NCBI RefSeq assembly: GCF_008905045.1
Contig: NZ_VWMY01000035.1
Span: 64,566-128,565 of the forward strand
Direction: 5' to 3'
DNA from: Streptomyces albicerus
Lineage (GTDB): Bacteria > Actinomycetota > Actinomycetes > Streptomycetales > Streptomycetaceae
Length of the DNA: 64,000 nucleotides
In this document: positions 7,304 through 15,579 of the stretch, one piece after another
Numbering within the stretch: position 1 is the stretch's first letter
Layout of the letters: the number at the start of each line of letters is the position of its first letter
Position numbers and translations under genes: made by a program
The notes under the pieces: model-generated
What the model was told of the DNA's origin: nothing
Seen by the model: only the letters and a program-made list of their open reading frames with translations
Database searches by the model: none

Positions 7304-8638
7304 TCACAGCTCGCCCATGCGCCGGATGACGGGCGCCACGCGCTGCACGCCGTGCCGGTAGGCGCCGCGCGCCGCCCGGCGCACGATCTGCCGGACCGGG
7401 CCCGGCTCCTTGTCGGCGTCGGGGGCGCCGGGCAGCGGGCTGCCGTCCGGGCCGAGGTGGTGGCGGGCGAGGATGCCGGGCAGATAGCCGGGCGCGGTGG
7501 CGGGGGTGTAGTAGGGGGTGAGGGCGGGGAGTTCGCCCCGGCCGAGCAGCTTCGCGATGCGCTCGCGGGCCGCGTCGAAGGCCGTCTCGTACGAACCGTC
7601 GGCGGCGACGCCCTGCCGGGCCACCCACTGCTCGTCGGGCAACGGCCGGTGCCCGGCGTCGAGTTGGTCCCAGGAGGCGAGGCACCCGGAGCCGACGAAG
7701 TGGTGGTTGCCGAGCGACTCGCGCACACCCAGGTCGGTGAGGACGACGGTGGGGATGCGGCGGTGCAGGGACTCCAGGGCCGCCGTGGAGCTGATGGTGA
7801 CCAGCAGGTCCGTACGGTCGAGGACCTCGCCCATGTGGCCGTACACGAGGCGGAAGTTGGCGGGCAGCCCGCCCGGGATCCGCTCCGCGAGCCGCTGGTA
7901 CGGCTGCTCCTCGATGTGCGTGGTGTGCTCGCCCGGCTTGGAGCGCAGCTTCAGCAGGACCTCGCAGTCCGGGTGCAGCCGGGCGTGCTTGACCAGCCGG
8001 TTCAGCAGGTAGGTACGGTCCTTGCGGCTCTCCGGCACGGAGGGCTGCGCGGCGAAGACCACCGTGTACGGGTCGTTCTCGGTGTAGGCGTCCCCGCCGA
8101 GGAACGGCAGCGCCACCTCCGTCACCGACGAGGCGTCGGCGCCCACTCCCTCGTACACGGCGGTGAACCGCTCCGCGTCCTGGCGGGAGTTGGCGAGGAC
8201 GAGATCCGCGCCGTGCCGCAGCAGCAGCCCGTCGGCGAGCTTCTCGTAGACGACGCCGACATAGCCGGTGACGACCACGGGCCGCTCCGAACGCCCCGGT
8301 CCGAAGCGCTCCCGCCACTGGTACGAGAGTCCGTGCAGCATCGCCTGGACGGCACCGCCGACGAGGGAGAGCACGACCACGTCGTACGTGGTCTCCTCGC
8401 GGGACATCTCCCGCAGGAATTCGACCGCGGTGACCTCCCGCAGGGAGTCCGCGCGCACGCCGACTTCTTCGAGCTGACGGGCGGTGGGGGTCGCACGGCC
8501 GCGCAGGAGATAGCCGTCGAGCCGGATGTCCGAATCAGCCGGTGCGATACGGTTCGCGGTGAGCGCGCCCCATTTCCACCGGGTATCGGAATCGGCGAGT
8601 ACGGCAACTCGCAGGGACTTCGTGGTACTTGCTGGCAC
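7304..8638 (-). CDS. DUF6716-type putative glycosyltransferase
   Basis: Predicted cytosolic GT-B-like transferase of the nonulosonic-acid locus. The N terminus LRVAVLADSDTRWKWG forms the first strand of a Rossmann-like domain, followed by VVLSLVGGAVQAML and VVVTGYVGVVY. The C-terminal half has LVTISSTAALESL and ESLGNHHFVGSGCLASW, typical of donor-binding domains in capsule glycosyltransferases. I take the GTG at 8638, just before the conserved start; an in-frame TTG 13 codons upstream (8677) is possible, and neither has a clear ribosome site. The name follows my memory of the family in sialic-acid loci of actinobacteria. It is transcribed away from the GT2 operon, sharing a 200-bp divergent promoter region. 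Confidence 0.72.
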   Translation of the reverse strand: MPASTTKSLRVAVLADSDTRWKWGALTANRIAPADSDIRLDGYLLRGRATPTARQLEEVGVRADSLREVTAVEFLREMSREETTYDVVVLSLVGGAVQAMLHGLSYQWRERFGPGRSERPVVVTGYVGVVYEKLADGLLLRHGADLVLANSRQDAERFTAVYEGVGADASSVTEVALPFLGGDAYTENDPYTVVFAAQPSVPESRKDRTYLLNRLVKHARLHPDCEVLLKLRSKPGEHTTHIEEQPYQRLAERIPGGLPANFRLVYGHMGEVLDRTDLLVTISSTAALESLHRRIPTVVLTDLGVRESLGNHHFVGSGCLASWDQLDAGHRPLPDEQWVARQGVAADGSYETAFDAARERIAKLLGRGELPALTPYYTPATAPGYLPGILARHHLGPDGSPLPGAPDADKEPGPVRQIVRRAARGAYRHGVQRVAPVIRRMGEL

Positions 8639-8836
8639 GTCCAAGACGCTAGGAAGCGATTCGGATGCGCGGCCCAACCAGAAAGCAACAAAGGGTTAAC
8701 AGCACATCTCCGAATGGCGAATCAGGCTCGGATCGGCGCACAATAAGGCTGGGTTCACGAATCCGCCACGTGTCGTTCACCTGACATCTCACCGGCGGTC
8801 AAGACGAATGACGGGCCGCCGCCTAACGTCACGTGG

Positions 8837-9814
8837 GTGGTCAAGCTCTCCGTCATCGTGCCGTTCTACAACGTGCAGCAATATGCGCCCGACACCCTGA
8901 AGAGCCTGCGTGCGAACGCACGCGAGGACTTCGAATTCATTCTCGTCGACGACTGCTCGCGCGACGAGACACCGGACATCCTCGCGCGCGCGGAGCGCGA
9001 GCTCCCGGGTGCGGTGCATGTCAGACACGAGACGAACGGGGGGCTGGCCACCGCGCGCAACACGGGCATCGACGCGGCGCGCGGCGAATACCTCACGTTC
9101 CTCGACGGGGACGACTGGCTCGCCCCCGGATACTACGAGCAACTTCTGGGCGCCATCGAGGACTTGGGGTGTGACTTCGTGCGCACCGACCATGTCCAGT
9201 GCACCGCGCGGGCCCGGTCCATCCACCGAGTGCCGTACGGCAGGCGCGGAGTCGTGCTGAATCCGCGCGAGGCGATCCTGCCCGCCGACCGTTCCACCTC
9301 CGTCGACTACGCGTACGCCTGGGCGGGCATCTACCACCGGCGGCTGGTCGACCGGGGTCTGCTGCACTTCACCGACGGGCTGCGCACGGCTGAGGACCGG
9401 CCGTGGATCTGGAAGCTGCACCGGGAGGCCGAGTCGTTCGCCACGGTGGGGCTCCTCGGGGTGTTCTACCGGCGCGGCGTCTCGTCCTCGCTGACGCAGA
9501 TCGGCGACGTACGGCAGCTGGATTTCATTCGCGCGTTCGACCAGGTGGTCAGGGAAACGGCGGAAGACCGGGAGGCCGATAAACTCCTCCCGAAGGCCGT
9601 GCGGACTTACTGTGCGATTATTTCCCATCATCTGGGATCCATCGAAAGGTTCGAGCCACCCGTGGCACGGAAACTGAAGTCGATGAGTGCCGTCGCATTG
9701 CGGCGTATGCCGCAGGACGTCCTCGATGACGCCCTCGACTCCATGGACATACAGCGCGCGACGCGACTGCGCCGACTGCGCCGCCGTCCGGTCGCCGCGG
9801 GGGTGACGGCGTGA
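8837..9814 (+). CDS. Family 2 glycosyltransferase
   Basis: Predicted GT-A fold transferase that adds a sugar from a nucleotide donor during wall or surface polymer assembly. The N terminus KLSVIVPFYNVQQYAPDTL, then FILVDDCSRDETPDIL, GGLATARNTGID and the metal-binding FLDGDDW near residue 93 are classic GT2 motifs. The last 80 residues are Arg-rich and without a clear domain. GTG start at 8837; the stop overlaps the GTG of the next gene (GTGA), indicating translational coupling. First gene of a three-gene operon with a polysialyltransferase-like protein and an acyltransferase. Confidence 0.9.
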   Translation: MVKLSVIVPFYNVQQYAPDTLKSLRANAREDFEFILVDDCSRDETPDILARAERELPGAVHVRHETNGGLATARNTGIDAARGEYLTFLDGDDWLAPGYYEQLLGAIEDLGCDFVRTDHVQCTARARSIHRVPYGRRGVVLNPREAILPADRSTSVDYAYAWAGIYHRRLVDRGLLHFTDGLRTAEDRPWIWKLHREAESFATVGLLGVFYRRGVSSSLTQIGDVRQLDFIRAFDQVVRETAEDREADKLLPKAVRTYCAIISHHLGSIERFEPPVARKLKSMSAVALRRMPQDVLDDALDSMDIQRATRLRRLRRRPVAAGVTA

Positions 9815-11145
9815 CCACCCAGATCTTCATGGCGTCGACGCTGTACGGCACGGCCACGCTCGCCGCGGCCGTCGACGCCGACTGCTTCCGGCCGGCCGCC
9901 CGGCGCGTCCTGCTGGTCTCCAACAACTCGGCGACTCCCGAGACGACGCCCGCCGTGGACGAGATGCCCGGGTTCGAGCAGCTGCGCGGCCGGTTCGACG
10001 ACGTGATCTCGTGGAACGACACCATCTCCCCTTTCCACCCGGGCGGTTGGGCCCCGCGGATCGACGACGTACCGCTGTGGGAGCGGCATCTGCGGCTCGC
10101 CTGGGGCCTCGGTGACGACGACGTCGAGCTGGCCGTCGAGTCGATCCAGGTCAACCCGGCACTCGGCCTCACCCAGATCTTCACGGGCGCGCCCGTCACG
10201 GTCTACGCGGACGGCCTGATGAGCTACGGCCCGACCCGCAGCAAGATCGACCCGCTGGTCGGCACGCGCATCGACCGCCTCCTCCACCTCGACCTGGTGC
10301 CGGGCCTGACACCTCTTCTGCTCACCGAGTTCGGCGTCGAGCCGGAGATCGTGCCGACGGACGCCTTCACGAAGGTCCTCGCCGAACTCGTGAAAACGGG
10401 CGACGAGTTGCCCGCCATCGACGAACCTGCCCTGCTCCTCGGCCAGTACCTCTCCGCCCTGGGCATCCTCTCCACCGAGGAAGAGGAGGACATGCACGTA
10501 CGGATGCTCAAGGGTGCTGTCCAACTCGGCCACAACCGCGTGGTGTTCAAGCCCCACCCCAGCGCCCCGGCCCGCTGGTCGCGCGCCCTGGAGAAGGAGG
10601 CCGAGAAGATCGGCGCCGACCTCACGGTGCTCGACACACCGGTCCTCGCCGAGGTGCTCTACCAGCGGATGCGTCCCGCGCTGGTCGTCGGCTGCTTCTC
10701 CACCGCACTGCTCACCGCCTCCGCGCTGTACGGCCTGCCGGTCGCCCGCATCGGTACGGAGTCGCTCCTCGAACGCCTCACGCCGTACGAGAACAGCAAC
10801 CGCGTCCCGGTCACGATCGTGGACGCCCTGCTCCCCGAACTGTCGGACCGGGTCGCGGTCACCGAGCAGCGCCAGGGCATGAGCCCGGACGAACTGACCG
10901 AGCTGGTACGGGCCGTGGGCTACGCCATGCAGTCCAAGATCTACCCGGACATGCGGCCGGCCGCCGAGCGGTATCTGACGCGGCATCTGAACAACCGCAC
11001 CTGGCGCTACTTCAAGCGCCGCCGCCTCACCTCGCTGGCCCTGCCCGGCGCGGTGCCGGCACAGCTCTCCTTCATCCCCCGCAATGCGACCGTACGCCGC
11101 GTGGCCCGCCGCGCCCGATCCTTCAAGAGGGCCACACTCGGATGA
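9811..11145 (+). CDS. Polysialyltransferase-like glycosyltransferase
   Basis: Resembles the alpha-2,8-polysialyltransferase (POLYST, GT52-related) group: TQIFMASTLYGTATLAAAVD at the start, ITSNNS-like LLVSNNSATPE, VTVYADGLMSYGPTR in the middle, HNRVVFKPHPSAPA as the HP motif, and VVGCFSTALLTASALYGLPV as the C-terminal Ser/Thr motif that contacts the CMP donor in this family. These suggest polymerisation or transfer of the activated nonulosonic acid made by the neighbouring genes. Length 444 aa is in the usual range. The gene overlaps both neighbours by 4 bp (GTGA and ATGA). The linkage formed cannot be predicted. Confidence 0.78.
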   Translation: MTTQIFMASTLYGTATLAAAVDADCFRPAARRVLLVSNNSATPETTPAVDEMPGFEQLRGRFDDVISWNDTISPFHPGGWAPRIDDVPLWERHLRLAWGLGDDDVELAVESIQVNPALGLTQIFTGAPVTVYADGLMSYGPTRSKIDPLVGTRIDRLLHLDLVPGLTPLLLTEFGVEPEIVPTDAFTKVLAELVKTGDELPAIDEPALLLGQYLSALGILSTEEEEDMHVRMLKGAVQLGHNRVVFKPHPSAPARWSRALEKEAEKIGADLTVLDTPVLAEVLYQRMRPALVVGCFSTALLTASALYGLPVARIGTESLLERLTPYENSNRVPVTIVDALLPELSDRVAVTEQRQGMSPDELTELVRAVGYAMQSKIYPDMRPAAERYLTRHLNNRTWRYFKRRRLTSLALPGAVPAQLSFIPRNATVRRVARRARSFKRATLG

Positions 11146-12284
11146 GTTCTGTGCAAACGACGCCCGTTCCGACATCCACACCGGAGGCGGGCGCCGGTGG
11201 CACCCCGCCCCGGATAATCCCCCGAGCGCACGCGCCACGCCTGCGTGCGCTCGACGGGCTGCGGCTGATCGCCGCACTCATGGTCGCCGCGTACCACTAC
11301 GGCGGCCGGGGCGGGGAGGTCACCGGGTCCTGGGGCAGCTCCGCGAAGTTCCAGTTCCCCACACTGCACGAGTGGTTCGCGTACGGCTGCCTGGGTGTGC
11401 AGGTCTTCTTCGTCATCAGCGGCTTCGTGATCTGCATGAGCGGGTGGGGGCGAACCCTGCGCTCGTTCTTCGCCTCGCGAGCCTCGCGGCTGCTGCCCTC
11501 GTACTGGGCGGCGGTGATCATCGTGACGGCGGTCTTCGCACTGCCGGTGGTCGCCTACAAGGCCGTCTCGCCCAGCGACGCGCTGGTGAACCTGACCATG
11601 CTGCAGCAACCGCTGGGCGCGGACCGGGTGTTGGGGGTCTGCTGGACACTCTGGGCGGAGGTCCGCTTCTACGCGCTGTTCGCGCTGTGCATCGTCATGC
11701 CGGGCGCGACCCGGCAGCGAGTGATCCTCTTCTGCGCCGGCTGGACGCTGGCCGCGGCGATCGCCCAGGCGGCGAACGAGCCGCTGCTCGACCTCGTCCT
11801 GATGCCCGAGTACGCGCCGTTCTTCATCGGCGGCATCGGCCTCTACCTCGTCCACCGGGACCGGAGCGACTCGTACGCCTGGGGCATCGTCGGTGTCAGC
11901 TGGCTGATCGGCCAGTACCAGGCGGTGGCGCAGCTGTGGCACGCGCCCAACCCCGACTTCTTCTCGTACCGCACCTCGAGCGGCATCATCCTGGTCGTCA
12001 CCTTCGGCTTCGTCGCGGTCACCGCGATCGCCCTGGGCTGGCTGAACTGGGCGAACTGGCGCTGGCTGTCGGTGGCCGGAGCGCTGACATACCCCTTCTA
12101 CCTGGTCCACGAGCACCTGGGCTGGGTCGCCATCGAGGCATACCACCAGGAGCTGGGCCTCTCGGCGTACTCGACGCTCCTGCTGACGGTCGCGACGATG
12201 CTGGCTCTGGCGTGGCTGCTGAACCACTACGTCGAGGACCGGCTGGCCCCACGGCTGCGCTCGGCACTATCAAAACCGCGCTGA
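11142..12284 (+). CDS. Membrane acyltransferase (acyltransferase 3 family)
   Basis: Integral membrane O-acyltransferase likely to decorate the glycopolymer with acetyl or similar groups. Signature ALDGLRLIAALMVAAYHY near residue 30 includes the catalytic His; FGVQVFFVISGF-type segment VQVFFVISGFVICMS follows; about ten hydrophobic helices span the protein and the C terminus has YPFYLVHEHLGW, where LVHE is a second family motif. The start overlaps the previous stop (ATGA). No extra SGNH domain is fused. Its place in the operon suggests modification of the nonulosonic-acid polymer. Confidence 0.9.
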   Translation: MSSVQTTPVPTSTPEAGAGGTPPRIIPRAHAPRLRALDGLRLIAALMVAAYHYGGRGGEVTGSWGSSAKFQFPTLHEWFAYGCLGVQVFFVISGFVICMSGWGRTLRSFFASRASRLLPSYWAAVIIVTAVFALPVVAYKAVSPSDALVNLTMLQQPLGADRVLGVCWTLWAEVRFYALFALCIVMPGATRQRVILFCAGWTLAAAIAQAANEPLLDLVLMPEYAPFFIGGIGLYLVHRDRSDSYAWGIVGVSWLIGQYQAVAQLWHAPNPDFFSYRTSSGIILVVTFGFVAVTAIALGWLNWANWRWLSVAGALTYPFYLVHEHLGWVAIEAYHQELGLSAYSTLLLTVATMLALAWLLNHYVEDRLAPRLRSALSKPR

Positions 12285-12327
12285 GCGCTCCGCTGGAAGC
12301 ACAGTGATGAACCCGCGGGCCGGTGGG

Positions 12328-12364
12328 GGCTGGTCGCGCAGTTCCCCGCGCCCCTACGGGGCGC
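12328..12364 (-). repeat. Dispersed Streptomyces-type repeat, copy A
   Basis: Read on the minus strand: GCGCCCC-GTA-GGGGCGC stem-loop running into GGGGAACTGCGCGACCAGCC. It lies downstream of the minus-strand gene ending at 12405. Three further copies are in this window (32121, 50869, 59839). The stem could terminate transcription from either side. Confidence 0.8.
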
Positions 12365-12404
12365 GCCGGACCCCGCGTCTGCGGCATGATCCGCCGGACC
12401 GGTC

Positions 12405-12683
12405 CTAACCCCGCTGACCTCGCTGAACGCCTTCCAGGATCTCGCCCAGCGCCTCGCCGGCCTCCTCGATGAGGTCGGCGAGTTCGGTCATGCGGCGGGC
12501 GAGTTCGGCGCGGGCGGCGGGGTCGGTGACGAAGCCGGTCAACGGGTCGGCCTGCGCGTCCGCGTCGGCTGATTCCGCGTCGGCTGATGCCGCTCCGGCC
12601 GGTTCCGTCTCGGCCGGTTCCGGCTCAGTTGATTCCGGCTCAGTTGATTCCATTCCGGTCTGTTCCGGCTCAGTTGATTCCAT
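12405..12683 (-). CDS. Small acidic protein with ESTEP repeats
   Basis: A 92-aa hypothetical protein. The first half is Glu/Thr/Ala-rich with repeated STEPE units encoded by a 15-bp tandem repeat; the second half (TDPAARAELARRMTELAD onward) looks like an amphipathic helix or short coiled coil. The ATG at 12683 lies inside the end of the TetR gene (14-bp overlap), so its translation depends on that gene. No family recognised; it might be a partner or simply a small helical protein conserved after this regulator. Confidence that it is expressed is moderate. Confidence 0.6.
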   Translation of the reverse strand: MESTEPEQTGMESTEPESTEPEPAETEPAGAASADAESADADAQADPLTGFVTDPAARAELARRMTELADLIEEAGEALGEILEGVQRGQRG

Positions 12684-13311
12684 AGCGCGCCTCGATTCCG
12701 GTCAGCACCACCAGTAGCCCTTCCTCGAAGCGCTCGTCGTAGTCCTCGAAGATCTCCGGTCCGGCGGCCGCCGACAGGGGGAACTCGGCGAGCAGTTCGG
12801 CGCGTTCGGCCACGTCGTAGCCCTCGCGGCGCTCCCCCGGCACGGGCTGCACGCCCTGCTCCTCGGTGACGAAGCCGAGCGTGAAGAGGTACGCCGTCGT
12901 GGTGGCGCGTACCGCCTGCTGGAGGGTGAACCCGGCGGCCACGAAGGCGCGCAGGTTCTCCTCCATCTGCACGGCGTGCTCGGTGCCGGTGAAGCGGGAG
13001 CCGCTGAAGACCTTCGCGCCGTCGCGGTAGCTCAAGAGCGCGGCACGCAGACCGCGGTTGGCCACGAGGAGCCGCTCCCGCCAGGTGGCGTCGGGCTCGA
13101 TCGGGGCACCTGCGACCATCCGGCGGTACATCTCCGTCGCCATCTCGTCCAGCAGCGCCTGCTTGTCCTTGAAGTGCCAGTACAGGGCGGGCGCCTTGAC
13201 GTCCAGCTCCTTGGCGATGGCACGGAGGGAGAGGCCTTCGAGGCCGACCTCGTTCAGCAGGCGCAGCGCGGTGTCGGCCACCAGCGCTCGGTCGATCTTC
13301 CCTACAGCCAC
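12670..13311 (-). CDS. TetR family repressor with TetR_C-type ligand domain
   Basis: DNA-binding regulator expected to repress itself and the divergent FAD monooxygenase. Helix-turn-helix at about residues 8-52 (ALRLLNEVGLEGLSLRAIAK, LDVKAPALYWHFKDK). The rest matches the tetracycline-repressor type C-terminal domain, with RDGAKVFSG and FTLGFVTEEQG. GTG start at 13311, about 7 bp past a TTGTCA-N16-TAGGGT promoter, so the mRNA may be leaderless. Its stop overlaps the start of the small acidic protein gene. The ligand is probably an aromatic or polycyclic compound handled by the monooxygenase, as inferred from gene pairing. Confidence 0.9.
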   Translation of the reverse strand: MAVGKIDRALVADTALRLLNEVGLEGLSLRAIAKELDVKAPALYWHFKDKQALLDEMATEMYRRMVAGAPIEPDATWRERLLVANRGLRAALLSYRDGAKVFSGSRFTGTEHAVQMEENLRAFVAAGFTLQQAVRATTTAYLFTLGFVTEEQGVQPVPGERREGYDVAERAELLAEFPLSAAAGPEIFEDYDERFEEGLLVVLTGIEARYGIN

Positions 13312-13317
13312 GGTCGC

Positions 13318-13395
13318 ACCCTATCCGGCGGTTTTCCCTTGACAACTTAACACCGTTAAGGAGACTCTCGAGGCATGGAACTTAACGACGTTAAG
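13318..13395. promoter_or_regulatory. Divergent promoters with two TetR operators
   Basis: CTTAACACCGTTAAG at 13346-13360 and CTTAACGACGTTAAG at 13381-13395 are perfect 15-bp palindromes with 3-bp centres, 35 bp apart. The first follows a plus-strand TTGACA (13339-13344); a minus-strand TTGTCA-N16-TAGGGT box pair runs 13345 to 13318 toward the repressor. The second lies within the first codons of the monooxygenase gene. This fits one repressor controlling both directions. Confidence 0.8.
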
Positions 13396-14868
13396 GAAGC
13401 GGTGACCGTGGACACGGATGGCACCGGCACAAGGGCCGACGTCCTGATCGTGGGCGCCGGGGCCACCGGGCTCACCCTCGCCGTCGACCTCGCACGGCGC
13501 GGGGTGCGCGGGATGGTCGTCGAGCGGGCCGACGGGCTCTTCCCGGGCTCGCGCGGCAAGGGGATCCAGCCCCGGACCATGGAGGTCTTCGACGACCTCG
13601 GCGTGCTGGACGCGATCCGGGCGAAGGGCGGCACGTATCCCGTCGGGATGATCTGGCAGGACGGGCGGCGGCAGGGCGAGCACCGGATGTTCGACGAGAC
13701 CGAGGCGACGGAGGCCGAGCCGTACGCGGGCGGTCCGTGGATGGTGCCGCAGTGGCGGACGCAGGAGATCCTGTCCGCGCGCCTGGAGGAGCTGGGCGGG
13801 AGCGTCGAAATCGGGCGGGAGCTGGTGGGCATCGCGCAGGACGCCGACGGCGTGAAGGCGAGCTTCGCCTCCGGCGCCCCGGTCCGCGCCCGCTACGCCG
13901 TCGCCGCGGACGGCGGCCGCTCGGCCGTGCGCCGCGCGCTCGGCATCGGCATGACCGGGGAGACCGTGGACCCGGCTCCGACGCTGGTCGCGGACCTCCG
14001 TATCAGCGGGCTCGACCGCGACAACTGGCATGTCTTCCCGCCCACCGACGGCCAGGGCTTCCTGGCGATCTGCCCGCTGCCGCACACGCAGGACTTCCAG
14101 CTGGTGGGCAACTTCACGGACCCGGCAGCGGAGCCGGACCTGTCCCTCGACGGCATCCGGAAGCTGGTCGCCACGCGGACGCACCTCACGCCCGACGACG
14201 TGACCGAGGTCCGCTGGGCCTCGGACTTCCGGCCACGGGCCGCGATGGCGGACCGCTTCCGGGAAGGTCGGGTCTTCCTCGCGGGTGACGCGGCGCACGT
14301 CCATTCACCGGCGGGCGGCCAGGGTCTGAACACCAGCGTCCAGGACGCGTACAACCTGGGCTGGAAGCTCGCGGCCGTGCTGCGGGACGGCAGCCCGGAC
14401 TCCCTCCTCGACTCGTACGAGGAGGAGCGGCTGCCCGTGGCCGCCGCCATGCTCGGCCTGTCGACCCGGGTCCACCGGGGCGAGGTCCGGCGCGGCACGG
14501 CCACGCAGCAGTTGGGCCTCGGCTACCGGGACTCCACGCTCACGGTGGAGACCCGGGAGGACCTGCCGTCCGACGCCCTGCACGCGGGCGACCGCGCCCC
14601 GGACGGCACCCGCGGCGGCGTACGCCTCTTCGACGCGTTCCGGGGCCCGCACTGGACACTGCTGACGGTGGGCAGGGACGCGGACCCGGCAGACCTGTCG
14701 GATCCGTCGGACCTGGCGGGCTTCTCCGCCGTCCGCACGGTCCGGATTCCGTCGTACGAGGCGTACGGCACCGGGGTCTTCCTCGTACGGCCCGACGGTT
14801 ACGTGGGCTGGGCGGGCGAGTCGGTGGAGGGGCTGGCGGGGTACGCGGCCAATGCGGGAATCGCTTAG
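13375..14868 (+). CDS. FAD-dependent aromatic monooxygenase (PheA/TfdB type)
   Basis: Flavoprotein hydroxylase using NAD(P)H and O2 on an aromatic or polyketide substrate. FAD-binding GXGXXG-type VLIVGAGATGLTLAVDLARR near residue 22, a DG motif within DGGRSAVRRALGIGMTG, and FLAGDAAHVHSPAGGQGLNT near residue 303 place it in the family that includes phenol hydroxylase, TetX and rifampicin monooxygenases. The C-terminal thioredoxin-like domain is present (total 497 aa). ATG at 13375 follows AAGGAG; a GTG nine codons later is an alternative and would leave the second operator in the leader. Induction by TetR ligands suggests detoxification or resistance. Stop overlaps the convergent LysE gene stop in a shared TTAG. 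Confidence 0.9.
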   Translation: MELNDVKEAVTVDTDGTGTRADVLIVGAGATGLTLAVDLARRGVRGMVVERADGLFPGSRGKGIQPRTMEVFDDLGVLDAIRAKGGTYPVGMIWQDGRRQGEHRMFDETEATEAEPYAGGPWMVPQWRTQEILSARLEELGGSVEIGRELVGIAQDADGVKASFASGAPVRARYAVAADGGRSAVRRALGIGMTGETVDPAPTLVADLRISGLDRDNWHVFPPTDGQGFLAICPLPHTQDFQLVGNFTDPAAEPDLSLDGIRKLVATRTHLTPDDVTEVRWASDFRPRAAMADRFREGRVFLAGDAAHVHSPAGGQGLNTSVQDAYNLGWKLAAVLRDGSPDSLLDSYEEERLPVAAAMLGLSTRVHRGEVRRGTATQQLGLGYRDSTLTVETREDLPSDALHAGDRAPDGTRGGVRLFDAFRGPHWTLLTVGRDADPADLSDPSDLAGFSAVRTVRIPSYEAYGTGVFLVRPDGYVGWAGESVEGLAGYAANAGIA

Positions 14869-15518
14869 GCCGAACTCGACAGCGACAGCTTCACGGCGAA
14901 GCCGAGAAAGAGGGCGCCGGCGGCGGAGGTAGCCCCCGCGGAGAGCCGCCTGCGTCGTCGGAAGGCCGCCGCCAGTTTCGTACCGCTGAATATCAGCGCG
15001 CTGAGGTAGAGGAAGCTCGCCAGCTGGGCGAAGGTGCCGAGCACGACGAAGGAGAGGGCGGGATACGCGTACCCCGGGTCCACGAACTGCACGAAGAAGG
15101 CGACGAAGAACAGGATCGCCTTGGGGTTGAACAGACTGATGACCAGTGCCCGTCGGAAGGGCCGCTCTTCGGTGACCGACGATGAGGCTTCCTCGGCCTC
15201 GGCCCGCTCCCGCCGGGTCCGCCACATCGCCCACGCGGCCCGCAGCATCCCGATCGCGAGCCAGGTCAGATAGCCGGCCCCCGCGTACTTCACGATCCCG
15301 AACAGCAGCGCGTTCGCCTGCAGCAGCGAGGCGACTCCGGCCGCGGAGAGCGTCATCAACACGGCGTCACCACACCAGACGCCCGCGGCGGCCTGGTAAC
15401 CGGTCCGTATGCCTCGCCTTGCGGCAACGGACAGCACGTAGAGGGAGTTCGGCCCGGGCAGCAGGACGATCAGGACCAGGCCGACGAGGTAGGTGGGGAG
15501 GTCGGTTATGCCAAGCAT
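14865..15518 (-). CDS. LysE/RhtB family amino acid exporter (LeuE-like)
   Basis: Inner-membrane efflux protein with about six helices. The N-terminal IVLLPGPNSLYVLSVAARRG is the RhtB/LeuE signature, and NPKAILFFVAFFVQFVDPG is the second conserved loop. The ATG at 15518 gives 217 aa and starts MLGITDLPTYL; a GTG at 15548 would add ten residues but falls inside a hairpin. Faces the monooxygenase gene, with the two stop codons overlapping. The substrate could be leucine or a related amino acid; the family does not allow a firmer call. Confidence 0.9.
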   Translation of the reverse strand: MLGITDLPTYLVGLVLIVLLPGPNSLYVLSVAARRGIRTGYQAAAGVWCGDAVLMTLSAAGVASLLQANALLFGIVKYAGAGYLTWLAIGMLRAAWAMWRTRRERAEAEEASSSVTEERPFRRALVISLFNPKAILFFVAFFVQFVDPGYAYPALSFVVLGTFAQLASFLYLSALIFSGTKLAAAFRRRRRLSAGATSAAGALFLGFAVKLSLSSSA

Positions 15519-15556
15519 GAGGTGGAGTGTCGCACGGGGGTACGACACTCCGCCTC
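15519..15556. terminator. 17-bp hairpin between the Uma2 and LysE genes
   Basis: GAGGTGGAGTGTCGCAC (15519-15535) pairs with GTACGACACTCCGCCTC (15540-15556) apart from one wobble and one mismatch, with a loop of G residues. It lies just after the Uma2 stop and directly abuts the ATG of the LysE gene, so it may terminate one and regulate the other. Confidence 0.6.
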
Positions 15557-15579
15557 GTGGTTTTCAGAGGGCGGGACGG

